This document shows, one piece after another, positions 28,068 to 37,852 of a DNA stretch of 64,000 nt. The DNA lies in contig CAYIXE010000001.1 of the NCBI GenBank assembly GCA_964367095.1, forward strand, positions 20,511 to 84,510, read 5' to 3'. The notes below the pieces were generated by a model. It did no database searches, had not been told where the DNA came from, and saw only the letters and a list, made by a program, of their open reading frames with translations. The stretch's first letter is position 1. Each line of letters begins with the position of its first letter. Source of the DNA: UBA927 sp964367095 (GTDB lineage: Bacteria > Patescibacteriota > Microgenomatia > UBA10105 > UBA927). A program made the translations under genes and the position numbers.

Positions 28068-29119
28068 ATAGTTTTATAACAAATCCTATCAAGAAGTTTG
28101 TCAAAAGCTATGGTAAACACATCTCTTCCATATGCATGACTTGAATTGAGGGCCTCACTCGATAATCGTGTAAATAATGCCGAATCTTCAATTATCCGGA
28201 GCGTCTTGTCACAAAGCTCCCCCAACGTATTCCACAACATCCCGTTTTCATTATCCCGTACAATCTCAACTTGCCCGCCGCCTTGATACACGATAGGAAT
28301 AATTCCAGCGCTCATGGCTTCAACAGTCGAAATGCCAAAGTGTTCCATAAATTGCGGATCATTCTCTCCAAAACCAGCCGCGTGCCAATAAAGAGAAGCT
28401 TTTTTATATAACAAAAGAATTTCTGCATGAGAAATATTTGGCAGTAAAGAAATAGCATGACCTACAATCTTCTTCTGCAGGCTATCAAAATACTCTTGAT
28501 CACTCTTAAGAAGCCCTCCCGCCAACACAAGTCGCCACCCGTTAAGTTTTGACTCTATAGCAATAAATGCATCGATGAGTTCTGCCTGTTTTTTTGCCGT
28601 ATGAACACTCGTAAATCGTCCGATGGAAAGAATTATCTTTGATTTCTTTGTACTTGAAGTCTTTAATATCCTATCTACCGGCGGATAGATTACCGTGACC
28701 TTCGAGCGCAATTTCGCATCGAGATTATTTTTCGTAAAGAGCGAATTACATACGATTGCGTTCATACGAGACATATGGAGTTTCGTCGTAGCAACGACGC
28801 TAAATGGTACTTGAAAATGTAAAATATTATATTTTGCAAGTGAGAAAGGAATACTGCCATCACTCAGGAAAAAAATAAGATCATACTCTTTCGTTTTTAT
28901 GGCTTTTAAAAGTGCGTTTTTGCCAGAAAAAATATTAGGTACGACCGAAATGCGCGATAAATCAAGTCCAAATCTATCCTCACTTTTTTTCACTATCGAA
29001 AAATCATCCCAAAAAATAGACACGTCGTTATTTTTTGACCAATGACTGGCAAGTGTTAACGTGTAGCGTTCCCCACCACCAAAACCATCAAGGTATGGAT
29101 TATAAAAGCCTATTTTCAT
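28064..29119 (-). CDS. Glycosyltransferase family 4 (ALG11/PimB-like)
   Basis: A 351-residue GT-B transferase. The N-terminal GFYNPYLDGFGGGERYTL contains the glycine-rich acceptor loop. The C-terminal donor domain has LSIGRFTSVHTAKKQ, then HAAGFGENDPQFMEHFGIS and STVEAMSAGIIPIV. The H-A-x-G-x-G-E pattern is close to ALG11-type mannosyltransferases. It would use a GDP- or UDP-sugar on the cytoplasmic side. Overlaps the upstream YfhO-like gene by 20 bases and the downstream YfhO-like gene by four, so it is sandwiched between two YfhO proteins and probably supplies their lipid-linked substrate. Confidence 0.84.
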   Translation of the reverse strand: MKIGFYNPYLDGFGGGERYTLTLASHWSKNNDVSIFWDDFSIVKKSEDRFGLDLSRISVVPNIFSGKNALLKAIKTKEYDLIFFLSDGSIPFSLAKYNILHFQVPFSVVATTKLHMSRMNAIVCNSLFTKNNLDAKLRSKVTVIYPPVDRILKTSSTKKSKIILSIGRFTSVHTAKKQAELIDAFIAIESKLNGWRLVLAGGLLKSDQEYFDSLQKKIVGHAISLLPNISHAEILLLYKKASLYWHAAGFGENDPQFMEHFGISTVEAMSAGIIPIVYQGGGQVEIVRDNENGMLWNTLGELCDKTLRIIEDSALFTRLSSEALNSSHAYGRDVFTIAFDKLLDRICYKTI

Positions 29120-31421
29120 ATTTTTTTACAAACAACGATCCTAATGCTATCGTCAATAATGACACAAAGCCCACGATAATTCCCCATCGAAAACTTTTCG
29201 GTTGATACCGAAAGATGACCGTGTGTTCGCCTGAAGGGACTGCGACTGCCCGAAACGTATAGTCAGCACGTTGAATCGGTGTACTTTTGCCATCAACCGT
29301 TGCTTTCCACCCGGTGTCATACGTATCAGACAAAAATAAAAGCTTTGCGCCATCGCTTTTTGTCTTTATGACTACCTCTTCGGGATCATACGATATGATT
29401 GTTGCCTCACCTGTGCCAATCTCTGGCTCGATAATGGGTTTGTCTTCCAGTAATATAGTATCGCGTCCGTCTATAGTATCTGAAAACATCATCTGCAATA
29501 ATTCCAATTTATCGCGTACTATCTTATAGCTTGAAGCTAAGAACGTCCTAGGATACGCTTTTTTATTTTCAAATAACTCGTAGGTCTCATCTTTAAAGAT
29601 AGACTGATATTGCGGATACTCCCAAAACGGATACGCCCATGCAAACCTGCCGTCACTGAATTTATGAAGATAGAATCGTACACCCAGTAACTCAAGAGTG
29701 CTTTGCGTATAGGGCCCGTGTTTATCGAGGATAACTACCGACCGCGAAGGTACATTCATTTTGCCATTTGAGAGAAACGATACGAATTCCCCGTATCGTC
29801 TTTTATACATGGCATCATATCCTTCCAAAGAAGGAACGTGATACATGCCGCCTAGCTCATTGCCATAATTACCAACGACTCTTGAGGCCGAAGTTTTAAG
29901 CATTTCATCAAGCTTTTTGGTGATTGCCATAGATGGATACAAAAATTCTTTCTCTTCAAACGGCATCCATTTAGCGGCAAATCTGACCACATCAAACATC
30001 GTTATACATAAAAGAATCCATAAAAGCCATACTCTTTTTCTTTTATCGATAACCCGACCGATTAAAAATACTGCGCTCGAGATCAAAAGGATAACGCTTG
30101 GTAGTAGTGAATTTCGTACCGCTATAGTAAGTTTATCGGTGAGTAGCGGATGAAAAAAATAAAGAATAATCCAAAACGATGTTAAAAATACCCCAAAACC
30201 CAATACAAAGAATACGACCGTACGCTTCTTTTTTTCTTCCCACAAAAACGATAACGCGTCTGCGCCATATGCTGATAGGACTGCTAATGCAAAGCTCACC
30301 AAAAGAATAATCCGTGAAGCGGAACTAGTCGATAATACAGGTATATGAGCTCTATACATAAGGTCGGTAAGTAATGTGGGGGTTGCCAACAATAACGAAA
30401 ACGAAAAAAGACCGGTAAAAAACCATTTACTGGACTTTTTTACGGTCAATGCGATACATGAGAGCAAAAGAGGCACAACACCTATAAATCCCGCCCACTC
30501 TGCGTAATGCCCGAACCAATCATTACGGGTGACCGGATTACCATAAAAATCAGGTGCAAAAAAAGTAATCAAGTAGGACCACGGAATAATTTCCCCTTTA
30601 GAAAACGTTGTACTTCGAACTGATTGAATATATGCGTCATAGGTGATAAAAAGCTGAGGACTTGCCAAAAGTACTCCGAGGACCACAAATACTGCAAGAT
30701 AGAAAGCACGTGCATACCTTCTTGTCACGATGCCGCGATAAAGAAGGTAAAAAATAGTACCCATCAAGACATATATGCTCGTTTGGAAATGTCCGGAGAC
30801 CAAAGAAAACCAAATAGCCAAAGACATGAGGGGAAACGCCCACCATTTTTTATCGTTTATCACTTTATTGACACTATAAAAACAAAGCGGGAGAAAAATG
30901 GCAGCAAAGCCGAGTGTTTGATATGCCATCCATGTGACGAGAAATCCGCAAAACATAAACGCCAATGATCCGATGATCCGTCCCTCCCTGGATATCTTCT
31001 CGCTTGTTAAAAACAAATACATAAATAATCCAGCCAGAAGCGGCTGAAGCAGTACGCTGATACTCCATGCTATGGGCTGCGAAAGAATAAAATATAATAA
31101 GTTTATCGGAGAAAACACCGCGGTTTGATAGTTTGCGGCATGTACAGTACCTGAAAAACTATACGGGTTCCATAAAGGAACCTTGCCTCGCTTCCAACTC
31201 TCAATAGTAATATTTTTCCATGGATAAATTTGGGTAATCACATCGGGCATTGAGCCGCTTTTGACCGGCATACCATATTGAGTACTCCACGGAGCAAATG
31301 TCGTCACAAGGTAACGAGTCGGAAACGGAAGTAGCCCTTTCACAAAAAAGGGCGATGAAAATATACCCCATGCCGCGATGATAATCAGTACTCCCCAATG
31401 TCTGATAAACATTTTTTTCAT
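29100..31421 (-). CDS. YfhO-family polytopic membrane protein
   Basis: A 773-residue YfhO paralogue. FPTRYLVTTFAPW, QIYPWKNITIESW and PLWNPYSFSGTVHAANYQ are the first-loop signatures. A GNPVTRNDWFGHYAEWAGF segment and about a dozen helices follow. The C-terminal soluble half includes PSLEGYDAMYKRRYGEF, SDTYDTGWKATVDGKSTP and GEHTVIFRYQP, then a final membrane helix. It begins five bases after the stop of a GT2 gene. Role inferred as GT-C-like sugar transfer or modification at the outer face. Confidence 0.8.
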   Translation of the reverse strand: MKKMFIRHWGVLIIIAAWGIFSSPFFVKGLLPFPTRYLVTTFAPWSTQYGMPVKSGSMPDVITQIYPWKNITIESWKRGKVPLWNPYSFSGTVHAANYQTAVFSPINLLYFILSQPIAWSISVLLQPLLAGLFMYLFLTSEKISREGRIIGSLAFMFCGFLVTWMAYQTLGFAAIFLPLCFYSVNKVINDKKWWAFPLMSLAIWFSLVSGHFQTSIYVLMGTIFYLLYRGIVTRRYARAFYLAVFVVLGVLLASPQLFITYDAYIQSVRSTTFSKGEIIPWSYLITFFAPDFYGNPVTRNDWFGHYAEWAGFIGVVPLLLSCIALTVKKSSKWFFTGLFSFSLLLATPTLLTDLMYRAHIPVLSTSSASRIILLVSFALAVLSAYGADALSFLWEEKKKRTVVFFVLGFGVFLTSFWIILYFFHPLLTDKLTIAVRNSLLPSVILLISSAVFLIGRVIDKRKRVWLLWILLCITMFDVVRFAAKWMPFEEKEFLYPSMAITKKLDEMLKTSASRVVGNYGNELGGMYHVPSLEGYDAMYKRRYGEFVSFLSNGKMNVPSRSVVILDKHGPYTQSTLELLGVRFYLHKFSDGRFAWAYPFWEYPQYQSIFKDETYELFENKKAYPRTFLASSYKIVRDKLELLQMMFSDTIDGRDTILLEDKPIIEPEIGTGEATIISYDPEEVVIKTKSDGAKLLFLSDTYDTGWKATVDGKSTPIQRADYTFRAVAVPSGEHTVIFRYQPKSFRWGIIVGFVSLLTIALGSLFVKKYENRLL

Positions 31422-31426
31422 ATTTG

Positions 31427-32224
31427 CTATTCGCCTGCCCCGCGTATCCCGCCAACGGCGGGAGAAGTGGGGTTTTTTTGTTGCCGCTCATAGAGCTTTG
31501 CGTAAGTGATAAACATGCTAAACGCTTGATACATGCTCTCTATAACTCCGGCCGTCCCGACTCTCCATCCGCCTCTTTTTATATAGGAATCATAAAATCC
31601 TGTTAACATAACACGAAATATGCGCCACCATACGATAGGTGGATGATTGGCTTTCAAACGAAGCCCTGCTTCAATTATTGACCACTTGTTTGTCTTTTCT
31701 ACCATAGAGGTAAGTGTTCGATGCGTATCGTGTCGCAAGACTCCAACAAGATCACCTACTGTCCCTCGTATCAGTGGTGTTTCATGCACTTCCCCCACCC
31801 AACAATCGAGATCTGATCTTTTCATCAAACGAACCATATACTCAGAGTCGTAAAACTCAACTCCAAGGTATGTATTTACACGTTGAATCCTATATGCGCT
31901 GTATTGGCGCTTCGCGCCTTTTACTGCTTCTAAAATACTCAATTGCAGCTTCTCAGAGACGAGTTCATCAGCATCAATATATAAAAGCCATTCTGCTTTC
32001 GATTCTTGGTATGCCTGATTTCTTAAATCTGCAAATGATGAAAGATCGAGTGAAATAACGCGGGCATTTGCTTTTGCTGCTACGACTTTTGTAGCATCAG
32101 TAGATTTATTATCTATGACGATAATTTCATCACAAAAAGACACCGATTGGATACATTCATCTATCCTTTCCTGCTCATCTTTAGCAAGAATTATAGCAGA
32201 GATTCCTGATAATTTATCACTCAT
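31427..32224 (-). CDS. Glycosyltransferase family 2 (WaaE/KdtX-like)
   Basis: About 265 residues from ATG 32224, which is preceded by a GGGGAAA Shine-Dalgarno-like stretch. The longer frame to 32254 lies within the upstream gene. ISAIILAKDEQERID, VIDNKSTDAT and LYIDADELV are the GT-A motifs. VRLMKRSDLDCWVGEVHE is the WaaE-type second-half motif. The last dozen residues (PTSPAVGGIRGAGE) are encoded by a GC-rich inverted repeat, so the C terminus may be a repeat-derived addition. Confidence 0.84.
   Translation of the reverse strand: MSDKLSGISAIILAKDEQERIDECIQSVSFCDEIIVIDNKSTDATKVVAAKANARVISLDLSSFADLRNQAYQESKAEWLLYIDADELVSEKLQLSILEAVKGAKRQYSAYRIQRVNTYLGVEFYDSEYMVRLMKRSDLDCWVGEVHETPLIRGTVGDLVGVLRHDTHRTLTSMVEKTNKWSIIEAGLRLKANHPPIVWWRIFRVMLTGFYDSYIKRGGWRVGTAGVIESMYQAFSMFITYAKLYERQQKNPTSPAVGGIRGAGE
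31437..31479. repeat. GC-rich inverted repeat with T-tract at a gene 3' end
   Basis: A perfect 7-bp stem TCCCGCC (31447-31453) and GGCGGGA (31457-31463) with a three-base loop, flanked by CCCC and GGGG arms, then seven Ts (31473-31479) on the plus strand. It lies within the last codons of the minus-strand GT2 gene. It looks like a plus-strand terminator, but no plus-strand gene reads into it; a dispersed palindromic element is more likely. Confidence 0.6.
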
Positions 32225-33128
32225 ATCTTTTTCCCCATTTACCAAAAAGCGCATCCAAAACCGCGCGTTTTTTTATAGCACTGCCAGATGCCAAAAATCG
32301 TACTGCCTCACGAATAAGCGCAAATTTGGTTTTAAAAGGCGCGAAACGCATGCCTACCAATAATCTGTTTCTGGTCATGTAATACTCGTGAAGCTTGCTT
32401 CCAGACCCGCCCGATGACCCTGCGTTTACATGCCAAATAATAGACGATGGGAAATAACGCAAATTAAATCCGAATCGCTTTACTGCCAAACAATAATCCA
32501 AATCCTCAAGGTATAAATAATACTTCTCGTCCAGTAATCCTACTTTCTTTATCACTTCTTTAGAAATCATAAATGAACATCCTGTCACAAAGGGCGTATC
32601 ACCCGCTTTATCGTATTGTCCGTGATCCACCTCATCTACACCATTGTGTGATGCGTACATATTATCCCAATCCACAATTCCCCCGGCATACCAAAATACT
32701 CTTCCTTGCTCTTTTTTAGTATAGCGCTCTTTGTGATATTCATGCCCTGCTTGAAAATATATCTTTGAACCTACGACACCTACTGATTCGTCCTCAAAAG
32801 CGTTAAGAATGGTCAATGCATTTAGGTCGACAATTGTATCGTTATTAAGAAGCCATACATAATCAGCACCTCTCAACAGTGCTTCGCGTATACCAACATT
32901 ATTTCCACCGGTAAAACCTAGATTATCGGATAATTTAATAATTCTAGCCCAAGGATGTGCAGTTTTAATAGCGAAAACTGAATCATTCGTCGATCCATTG
33001 TCAACCACGATAGTGTCAACTACCGCGTCTGTTTTTCTCATCGCTTTAATCGACGCCAAGCACGCAATCGTGTCTTTTTTCCCATTCCAATTGACGATAA
33101 CTATAAAAACATGCTTCATAGAGGACAT
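32217..33128 (-). CDS. Glycosyltransferase family 2 (rhamnosyltransferase-like)
   Basis: A 303-residue GT-A transferase. IVIVNWNGKKDT, VVDNGSTNDSV and WLLNNDTIVD are the donor and metal motifs. FVTGCSFMISKEVIKKVG and YYLYLEDLDYCLAVKRFGF give the LEDLDY acceptor motif typical of rhamnosyl- and N-acetylglucosaminyl-diphospho-polyprenol transferases. The C terminus is basic and may dock at the membrane. Overlaps its upstream neighbour by 13 bases and its downstream one by eight. Confidence 0.86.
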   Translation of the reverse strand: MSSMKHVFIVIVNWNGKKDTIACLASIKAMRKTDAVVDTIVVDNGSTNDSVFAIKTAHPWARIIKLSDNLGFTGGNNVGIREALLRGADYVWLLNNDTIVDLNALTILNAFEDESVGVVGSKIYFQAGHEYHKERYTKKEQGRVFWYAGGIVDWDNMYASHNGVDEVDHGQYDKAGDTPFVTGCSFMISKEVIKKVGLLDEKYYLYLEDLDYCLAVKRFGFNLRYFPSSIIWHVNAGSSGGSGSKLHEYYMTRNRLLVGMRFAPFKTKFALIREAVRFLASGSAIKKRAVLDALFGKWGKRYE

Positions 33129-34036
33129 ATGCGAATAAACCGACGCTTAATTTGATACCACAAAGAACGAATAGGATTTGAAGCATCGCGCATTTTTGAG
33201 GTTAACATCCAGTACGATACATCCTTTCCCTGACGTGATAGTTCATCAGTCACGTCAAAAAGTTTAATTTCCTTTTCTCTAAACCCTTCTCTTTCCCACA
33301 GTTTTACAAATACTATAAACATATAAAATCCCTGAAGCATGGAAAGTACAAGTCCATGAAGTCCGTCTTTATATCCTCTCTGGGCAAAATAAATTTTCAC
33401 AAAATCCCGCAAAGGAAAACGCAGTGCGTCGTACCATACGACGTTGTAGCCTGAGGCAATAAACTTTTCGACCTCGCTTACCGTATAAATATGTTCCATT
33501 TTATATAAAAACTGCTCAATGGAGTGATAATTATGATGAATAAATGGCTCATCGAGTGTTTCTGTTTGGCCATCTACATGAAGATATTCATGGACATGTT
33601 TTTCTGGGAACTTTCCTTTTCCTTTTCGAAATAACCGAAGCTGCGGGTCAGGCCACCATACACCATGACGTATCCATGTACCAAAAATAATATTTTTGCG
33701 AGGTATCCAATACCCCGAAATAGCCGGATTATTTTCATGAAGGACTTTACCAATTGCCAAAACGAGATCTTTCGTCAGTTCTTCATCGTCATCTAAATTA
33801 AGTATCCAATCAGTCGTCACTTTGGTAAATCCATAGTTTTTATTACTATTTAACATGAGGCTATTCTCTCGATCTATATGCGTTGCATTATATTTTTGGG
33901 AAATAAGAAGTGTTTCCATGTCTTTCGCACTGGAAACGACAATAATCTTTGCATGGAGGGGCGCGACGGACTTTAAGCATCGGTCCAACTGAAACGGTCT
34001 TTTGTATGTAGAAACGACCACGGTACAATTTGTCAT
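33116..34036 (-). CDS. Glycosyltransferase family 2 (WaaE/KdtX-like)
   Basis: A 306-residue GT-A transferase. VVVSTYKRPFQLDRC opens the fold. The usual DxxSTDGT stretch is replaced by VSSAKDMETL, so the first nucleotide-binding acidic motif is divergent, while LNLDDDEEL is intact. The second half has LRLFRKGKGKFPEKHVHEYL, the WaaE-group signature. A basic tail follows. One base separates it from the flippase gene, suggesting it modifies a unit exported by that flippase. Confidence 0.83.
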   Translation of the reverse strand: MTNCTVVVSTYKRPFQLDRCLKSVAPLHAKIIVVSSAKDMETLLISQKYNATHIDRENSLMLNSNKNYGFTKVTTDWILNLDDDEELTKDLVLAIGKVLHENNPAISGYWIPRKNIIFGTWIRHGVWWPDPQLRLFRKGKGKFPEKHVHEYLHVDGQTETLDEPFIHHNYHSIEQFLYKMEHIYTVSEVEKFIASGYNVVWYDALRFPLRDFVKIYFAQRGYKDGLHGLVLSMLQGFYMFIVFVKLWEREGFREKEIKLFDVTDELSRQGKDVSYWMLTSKMRDASNPIRSLWYQIKRRFIRICPL

Positions 34037-34037
34037 A

Positions 34038-35480
34038 TTAGCTTCTCAATGATTTTATAAAGCCTAGAACGCGACTTTTATCTGTAAGATATATACACCC
34101 CGTGTAAAGTATAACACCCGAAAGTCCGACAAAAAAAAGTGTTACGTATGTACTCGGAACAATTTTTAGAATGGTCACATACCACAGCGCTTGTATCAAA
34201 GATGATACGACTGCACTAGAGATATTTCTTATAAATGTAAACGGCACGATCTTTTGCATCTCTTTTACAACAATCCCTATTGTAAATGTGATAAGAAAAA
34301 TAGAAAATGCGACGCCTTGGAATCCAAAAAAGTGAATAAATATCACCGTAACGACCCATGTAAGGGTAGTCCACATCACCATCAAAAGAAGTGTTGTTTT
34401 AATCTTTCCTATTGCATTGAGTGCATTGGTAAGAGGCGTTGTCAGTCCTGCAATCGCCGCGGCTCCGACGAAAAAATAAAATGACAAAAGTGCTGGTTCC
34501 CATTTCGTATACTTAGGTATCAAATGCACAAGCGGTCGGACGAAAAATAGAAGTGCTATCGAGATAGGAAAAATGGTGAGAGATAATCCGTAAATAGTTT
34601 TCTCAAGTGCTTTCCCCAAAAGTATTTTGTCATGCTGGATACGGGAAAATGCCGGAAAGGTGACGCGTATGACGCTATCCATGATAAGGCGCAAAGGAAC
34701 CTCTGCCCACTTTTTCGCCCACCCCAAATATCCGACTTCAGAAAAAGGGAGCGCCTTCCCCAAAAAGATAATCAATAAATCATCTTTCACCACAGCTAAA
34801 AATGAATTCATCTGAAACGGTATACCGAACTTTAAAAGTTTATGCGCCACACTTCTTGATATCCCAAAGCTAGGCATCCAAGGCCAAACGATATATGCCG
34901 TTATCACACCTAATATACCCCGACATAATACGGCCCATGAAAAGCTTGCCACACCAAGCCCCTTCCATGCCAAAAATACTGCAACGACATAAAATCCAAG
35001 TGTCTCGACAATCGTGGGGATCACGAGCCGATTAAAAGCCAAGGACCGCTCCATAAGTATTGATGGAATAGTTTTTAACGATGATAAGAAAAATGACACG
35101 ACGAGAGCGCGAAACAGCCACACGCCTGATGCATCCAGCATATAAAAATCGCCTATCTTATATGAAAAAAATAAGGCAATGGTTACAGCAGAACCTACCA
35201 GAAGCTGCTGGATGGTAAAGGTCGTCTGAAGATCTTCTGTAGTAAGATCATCCTTTTTTTGCACGAGGGCGGCGGCCAATCCTATATCTGAAAAGTATCC
35301 CAAAAACGAAATAACAGCAGACACGACATAGTACACACCAAATATCGAAGGAGTCAAAAGAAGTGTCAAAAGAAACGTCGCAACAAATCCTACAATCTGC
35401 AACGTAAAAGTTCTTGCGGTAAGAGCCACCATCCCTTTTACTGACTTTGATTTAATGTCTTTTATATCAGTGTCTGTCAT
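34038..35480 (-). CDS. Polysaccharide/lipid-linked oligosaccharide flippase (Wzx/MOP family)
   Basis: A 480-residue membrane protein with about 12-14 hydrophobic helices and few charged residues between them. The N-terminal KSKSVKGMVALTARTF leads into helix 1, followed by LTPSIFGVYYVVSAVISF and SDIGLAAALVQKKD, the pattern of RfbX/Wzx-like flippases. These move polyprenyl-diphosphate-linked glycans across the cytoplasmic membrane. It is the only flippase seen here, so it is the likely exporter for glycans built by the GT2 and GT4 enzymes. Overlaps the preceding GT2 gene by 14 bases. Confidence 0.88.
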   Translation of the reverse strand: MTDTDIKDIKSKSVKGMVALTARTFTLQIVGFVATFLLTLLLTPSIFGVYYVVSAVISFLGYFSDIGLAAALVQKKDDLTTEDLQTTFTIQQLLVGSAVTIALFFSYKIGDFYMLDASGVWLFRALVVSFFLSSLKTIPSILMERSLAFNRLVIPTIVETLGFYVVAVFLAWKGLGVASFSWAVLCRGILGVITAYIVWPWMPSFGISRSVAHKLLKFGIPFQMNSFLAVVKDDLLIIFLGKALPFSEVGYLGWAKKWAEVPLRLIMDSVIRVTFPAFSRIQHDKILLGKALEKTIYGLSLTIFPISIALLFFVRPLVHLIPKYTKWEPALLSFYFFVGAAAIAGLTTPLTNALNAIGKIKTTLLLMVMWTTLTWVVTVIFIHFFGFQGVAFSIFLITFTIGIVVKEMQKIVPFTFIRNISSAVVSSLIQALWYVTILKIVPSTYVTLFFVGLSGVILYTGCIYLTDKSRVLGFIKSLRS

Positions 35481-36207
35481 ACTGTAAATTTTTCCAGGGA
35501 CGCGTCATAAACAGACGGTACAAACCCTTAAGATCGCCGAATGCAGTTTTTAGAACTCGTACTGTGGACCCAGGATTATCTACCCACCGAACCGGTTCTT
35601 CATAAATGCGTATCCCGCTTTTTTCGGCAAGAACAAGTAATTCTGTATCAAAAAACCACTCGTTATCTCTAATTCTTGGAAGAATTGTGCGGGCAATCGT
35701 CGAGGACATGGCTTTAAATCCACACTGTGCATCCGAAAAATTAACAAAAAAGAATAGTTTAATGAGGATAATATACATTTTTGATGTAATAGTTCGAAGC
35801 GCTGATCTGCCGTACACAAGTGATCCAGCCGCATTTCGCGTCCCGATTGAGATGTCGTATCCTCGGGAAAGCGAATGAATCAGAGCTGGTAAATGCCTAA
35901 GATCGCTTGATAAATCAATATCCATATAACAAACAAATCGTGCCGTGCTTTGAAGCCAGGCTTTTTTCACTGCTCGGCCTCTTCCTTTTTCTTTAAGGTG
36001 AATGCTTGAGACGATGGCGTATTTTTTTGTCATCGCATTGGCTATTTCATACGTTTTATCGGTTGATGCATTATCAGCAATTACGATTGTTGTTTTATAC
36101 TCTTTAAGATGTGTGGTAACAAAAAAGACAAGCGTCTCCACACTTGAAGAAAGATCCTCTTCTTCGTTGTACACCGGCAATATTATGTCAAGCGTTATTT
36201 TTTTCAT
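35467..36207 (-). CDS. Polyprenyl-phosphate-sugar synthase-like GT2 (DPM1 type)
   Basis: A 246-residue GT2 protein. LDIILPVYNEEEDL, VIADNASTDKT and CYMDIDLSSDL are the GT-A motifs. VYGRSALRTITSKMY is followed by FSDAQCGFKAMSSTIAR, the DxQCGFKA signature of dolichol/polyprenyl-phosphate sugar synthases. It would load a sugar from a nucleotide donor onto undecaprenyl phosphate for the GT-C enzymes around it. It has no added membrane helices. Overlaps the upstream PTPS-related gene by 20 bases. Confidence 0.84.
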   Translation of the reverse strand: MKKITLDIILPVYNEEEDLSSSVETLVFFVTTHLKEYKTTIVIADNASTDKTYEIANAMTKKYAIVSSIHLKEKGRGRAVKKAWLQSTARFVCYMDIDLSSDLRHLPALIHSLSRGYDISIGTRNAAGSLVYGRSALRTITSKMYIILIKLFFFVNFSDAQCGFKAMSSTIARTILPRIRDNEWFFDTELLVLAEKSGIRIYEEPVRWVDNPGSTVRVLKTAFGDLKGLYRLFMTRPWKNLQYDRH

Positions 36208-37852
36208 ATCGAATATAAAAAACTATACAAAACACGCCGGTTAAAAAGCTTAGTATATTTGCTGCCCGCCGCACAGGCGTATCAGATAGACGTAATTCTA
36301 CTACACTCTCGCCTTCTAATACTTGAAGGATTGGAAATCCATCCGCAATCGTTGCCTTTATTTCTTTTCCATTGACACTATAATGCCATCCCGGAAACCA
36401 CGCCTTCAATATGCGCACAGGCTGAGCAGAAGAAGAAACGATTCTTGCTTTCAAATAGTTTGATTTTTGGACAATGCTTACACTCTTAATCAAACCCTCA
36501 GATTCAAAAATAGAATCATTCTTAAGTGAAGAACTCTTAGGGCGGATAAGATCATAAGGCAAATACTCATCAGATATTTTGGAGACGCGCACCTTTAATT
36601 CGTTGACTGATTCATAATCGTCAATCGGTCTATACGTTTTTTGCTGCGGCCGAAATTCCTGCTGGTTTACGATGAGAACAAGTATGATAATACTGACGGC
36701 AAAGACTCGCCTCATCAAAGATCTACTTTGTGTAAATGCCGTCGCAGCAACTACCGACAGAGCAAACGAAGCACTGCTTAAAAACCGCCACGGATATTGA
36801 ATATACGAAAAACCCGGAATATACTCCCAAACACTAGCTGATATTGGAAGCATAAAAAATACACTAAGAAAAAATATAATAAACCCAAAAAGAAGAATCC
36901 GACGGGTATTTGATAGAGTAAATCGATGCACAAAGAAAAGAAACATAGCATAGAGAAACAGTGCCAAATGAATAGTTCCAAGCTTAAATGACATGCCGTC
37001 AATACATCCTGAAGTGGAACCCCCAAAGCCCCATGGGGAATTGATAAATTGTGATACACACACAAAATGCGATCGAAAATCAGCAGAGCCGCCTGCCTGG
37101 GCTGCAACATTTGTATACCCCATCTCAAAAAGTGCCGGCAGCCAAAAAAACGCACTGAGTAATAATCCAATACCAACCTCTAAAAGATAAATAGAAAGCA
37201 CTGAATCAACGTTCTTCTTTCGAAATTTTGAAACACCCGCATACACTCCAATCCATAACACATAAAATATCACCCAAACATATCCTGATATCGTGTGGGA
37301 TAAAATAGTAAGTGCGATGCCAAGAGAACCGACAAACACAGTCTTAGGCTTCACCTTTGACAATAAAGGTGCCGCAATACCATAAAAAAGAAGAGGCAAA
37401 AATGCCGTCGCGTAGAGCTCTCCTACGGCCCCTCGTACATACAATTGCACCGCATGGTACGGCGCGTACATAAAAAGAATCGCGGAGACAGCCGCCGCCA
37501 TAACACCAAGAAACTGTTCAAGTACTAAAAATGCCAATAAAGGAGCCAAAATCATGCCAAGTCCCATCATGATCTTTGTAGCAAACATCGCAGGAATCCC
37601 TAAATTTGTTAACGCACCGCCTATATAGTATGGAAGCGGTCCATAAAAATTAAATATCGGATATCCATAGCCGTATCCTAAATCACTCACCCAACGCACG
37701 GGAAACTGTCCATCAGAAAGTGATCGTGCCATAGATACAACTCTGCCAACTTGGGTGTCATCATGCATCGGGAAATACGATGGCCCCAAAAGAGACAAGA
37801 TGCCAAATGTAGAAAGGAGAATAACTGCAAGAAGGACAATTATTTTTTTCAT
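36188..37852 (-). CDS. PTPS-related polytopic membrane protein (GT-C-like)
   Basis: A 554-residue paralogue of the family. The first loop has FPMHDDTQVGRVVSMARSL (27-45), in which the usual THDG is MHDD, then FPVRWVSDLGYGYGYP and YVRGAVGELYA. A luminal section with two cysteines (HFVCVSQFI, SGCIDGM) occurs mid-protein. The C terminus has AWFPGWHYSVNGKEI and a last helix. Start overlaps the stop of the similar next-door gene (ATGA 37849-37852), consistent with a tandem duplication. Confidence 0.74.
   Translation of the reverse strand: MKKIIVLLAVILLSTFGILSLLGPSYFPMHDDTQVGRVVSMARSLSDGQFPVRWVSDLGYGYGYPIFNFYGPLPYYIGGALTNLGIPAMFATKIMMGLGMILAPLLAFLVLEQFLGVMAAAVSAILFMYAPYHAVQLYVRGAVGELYATAFLPLLFYGIAAPLLSKVKPKTVFVGSLGIALTILSHTISGYVWVIFYVLWIGVYAGVSKFRKKNVDSVLSIYLLEVGIGLLLSAFFWLPALFEMGYTNVAAQAGGSADFRSHFVCVSQFINSPWGFGGSTSGCIDGMSFKLGTIHLALFLYAMFLFFVHRFTLSNTRRILLFGFIIFFLSVFFMLPISASVWEYIPGFSYIQYPWRFLSSASFALSVVAATAFTQSRSLMRRVFAVSIIILVLIVNQQEFRPQQKTYRPIDDYESVNELKVRVSKISDEYLPYDLIRPKSSSLKNDSIFESEGLIKSVSIVQKSNYLKARIVSSSAQPVRILKAWFPGWHYSVNGKEIKATIADGFPILQVLEGESVVELRLSDTPVRRAANILSFLTGVFCIVFYIRYEKNNA

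Noticed and set aside
31437..31479. Hairpin plus T-run as an intrinsic terminator on the plus strand
   Set aside because: No plus-strand gene ends nearby; it overlaps the end of a minus-strand gene. Kept as a repeat only.
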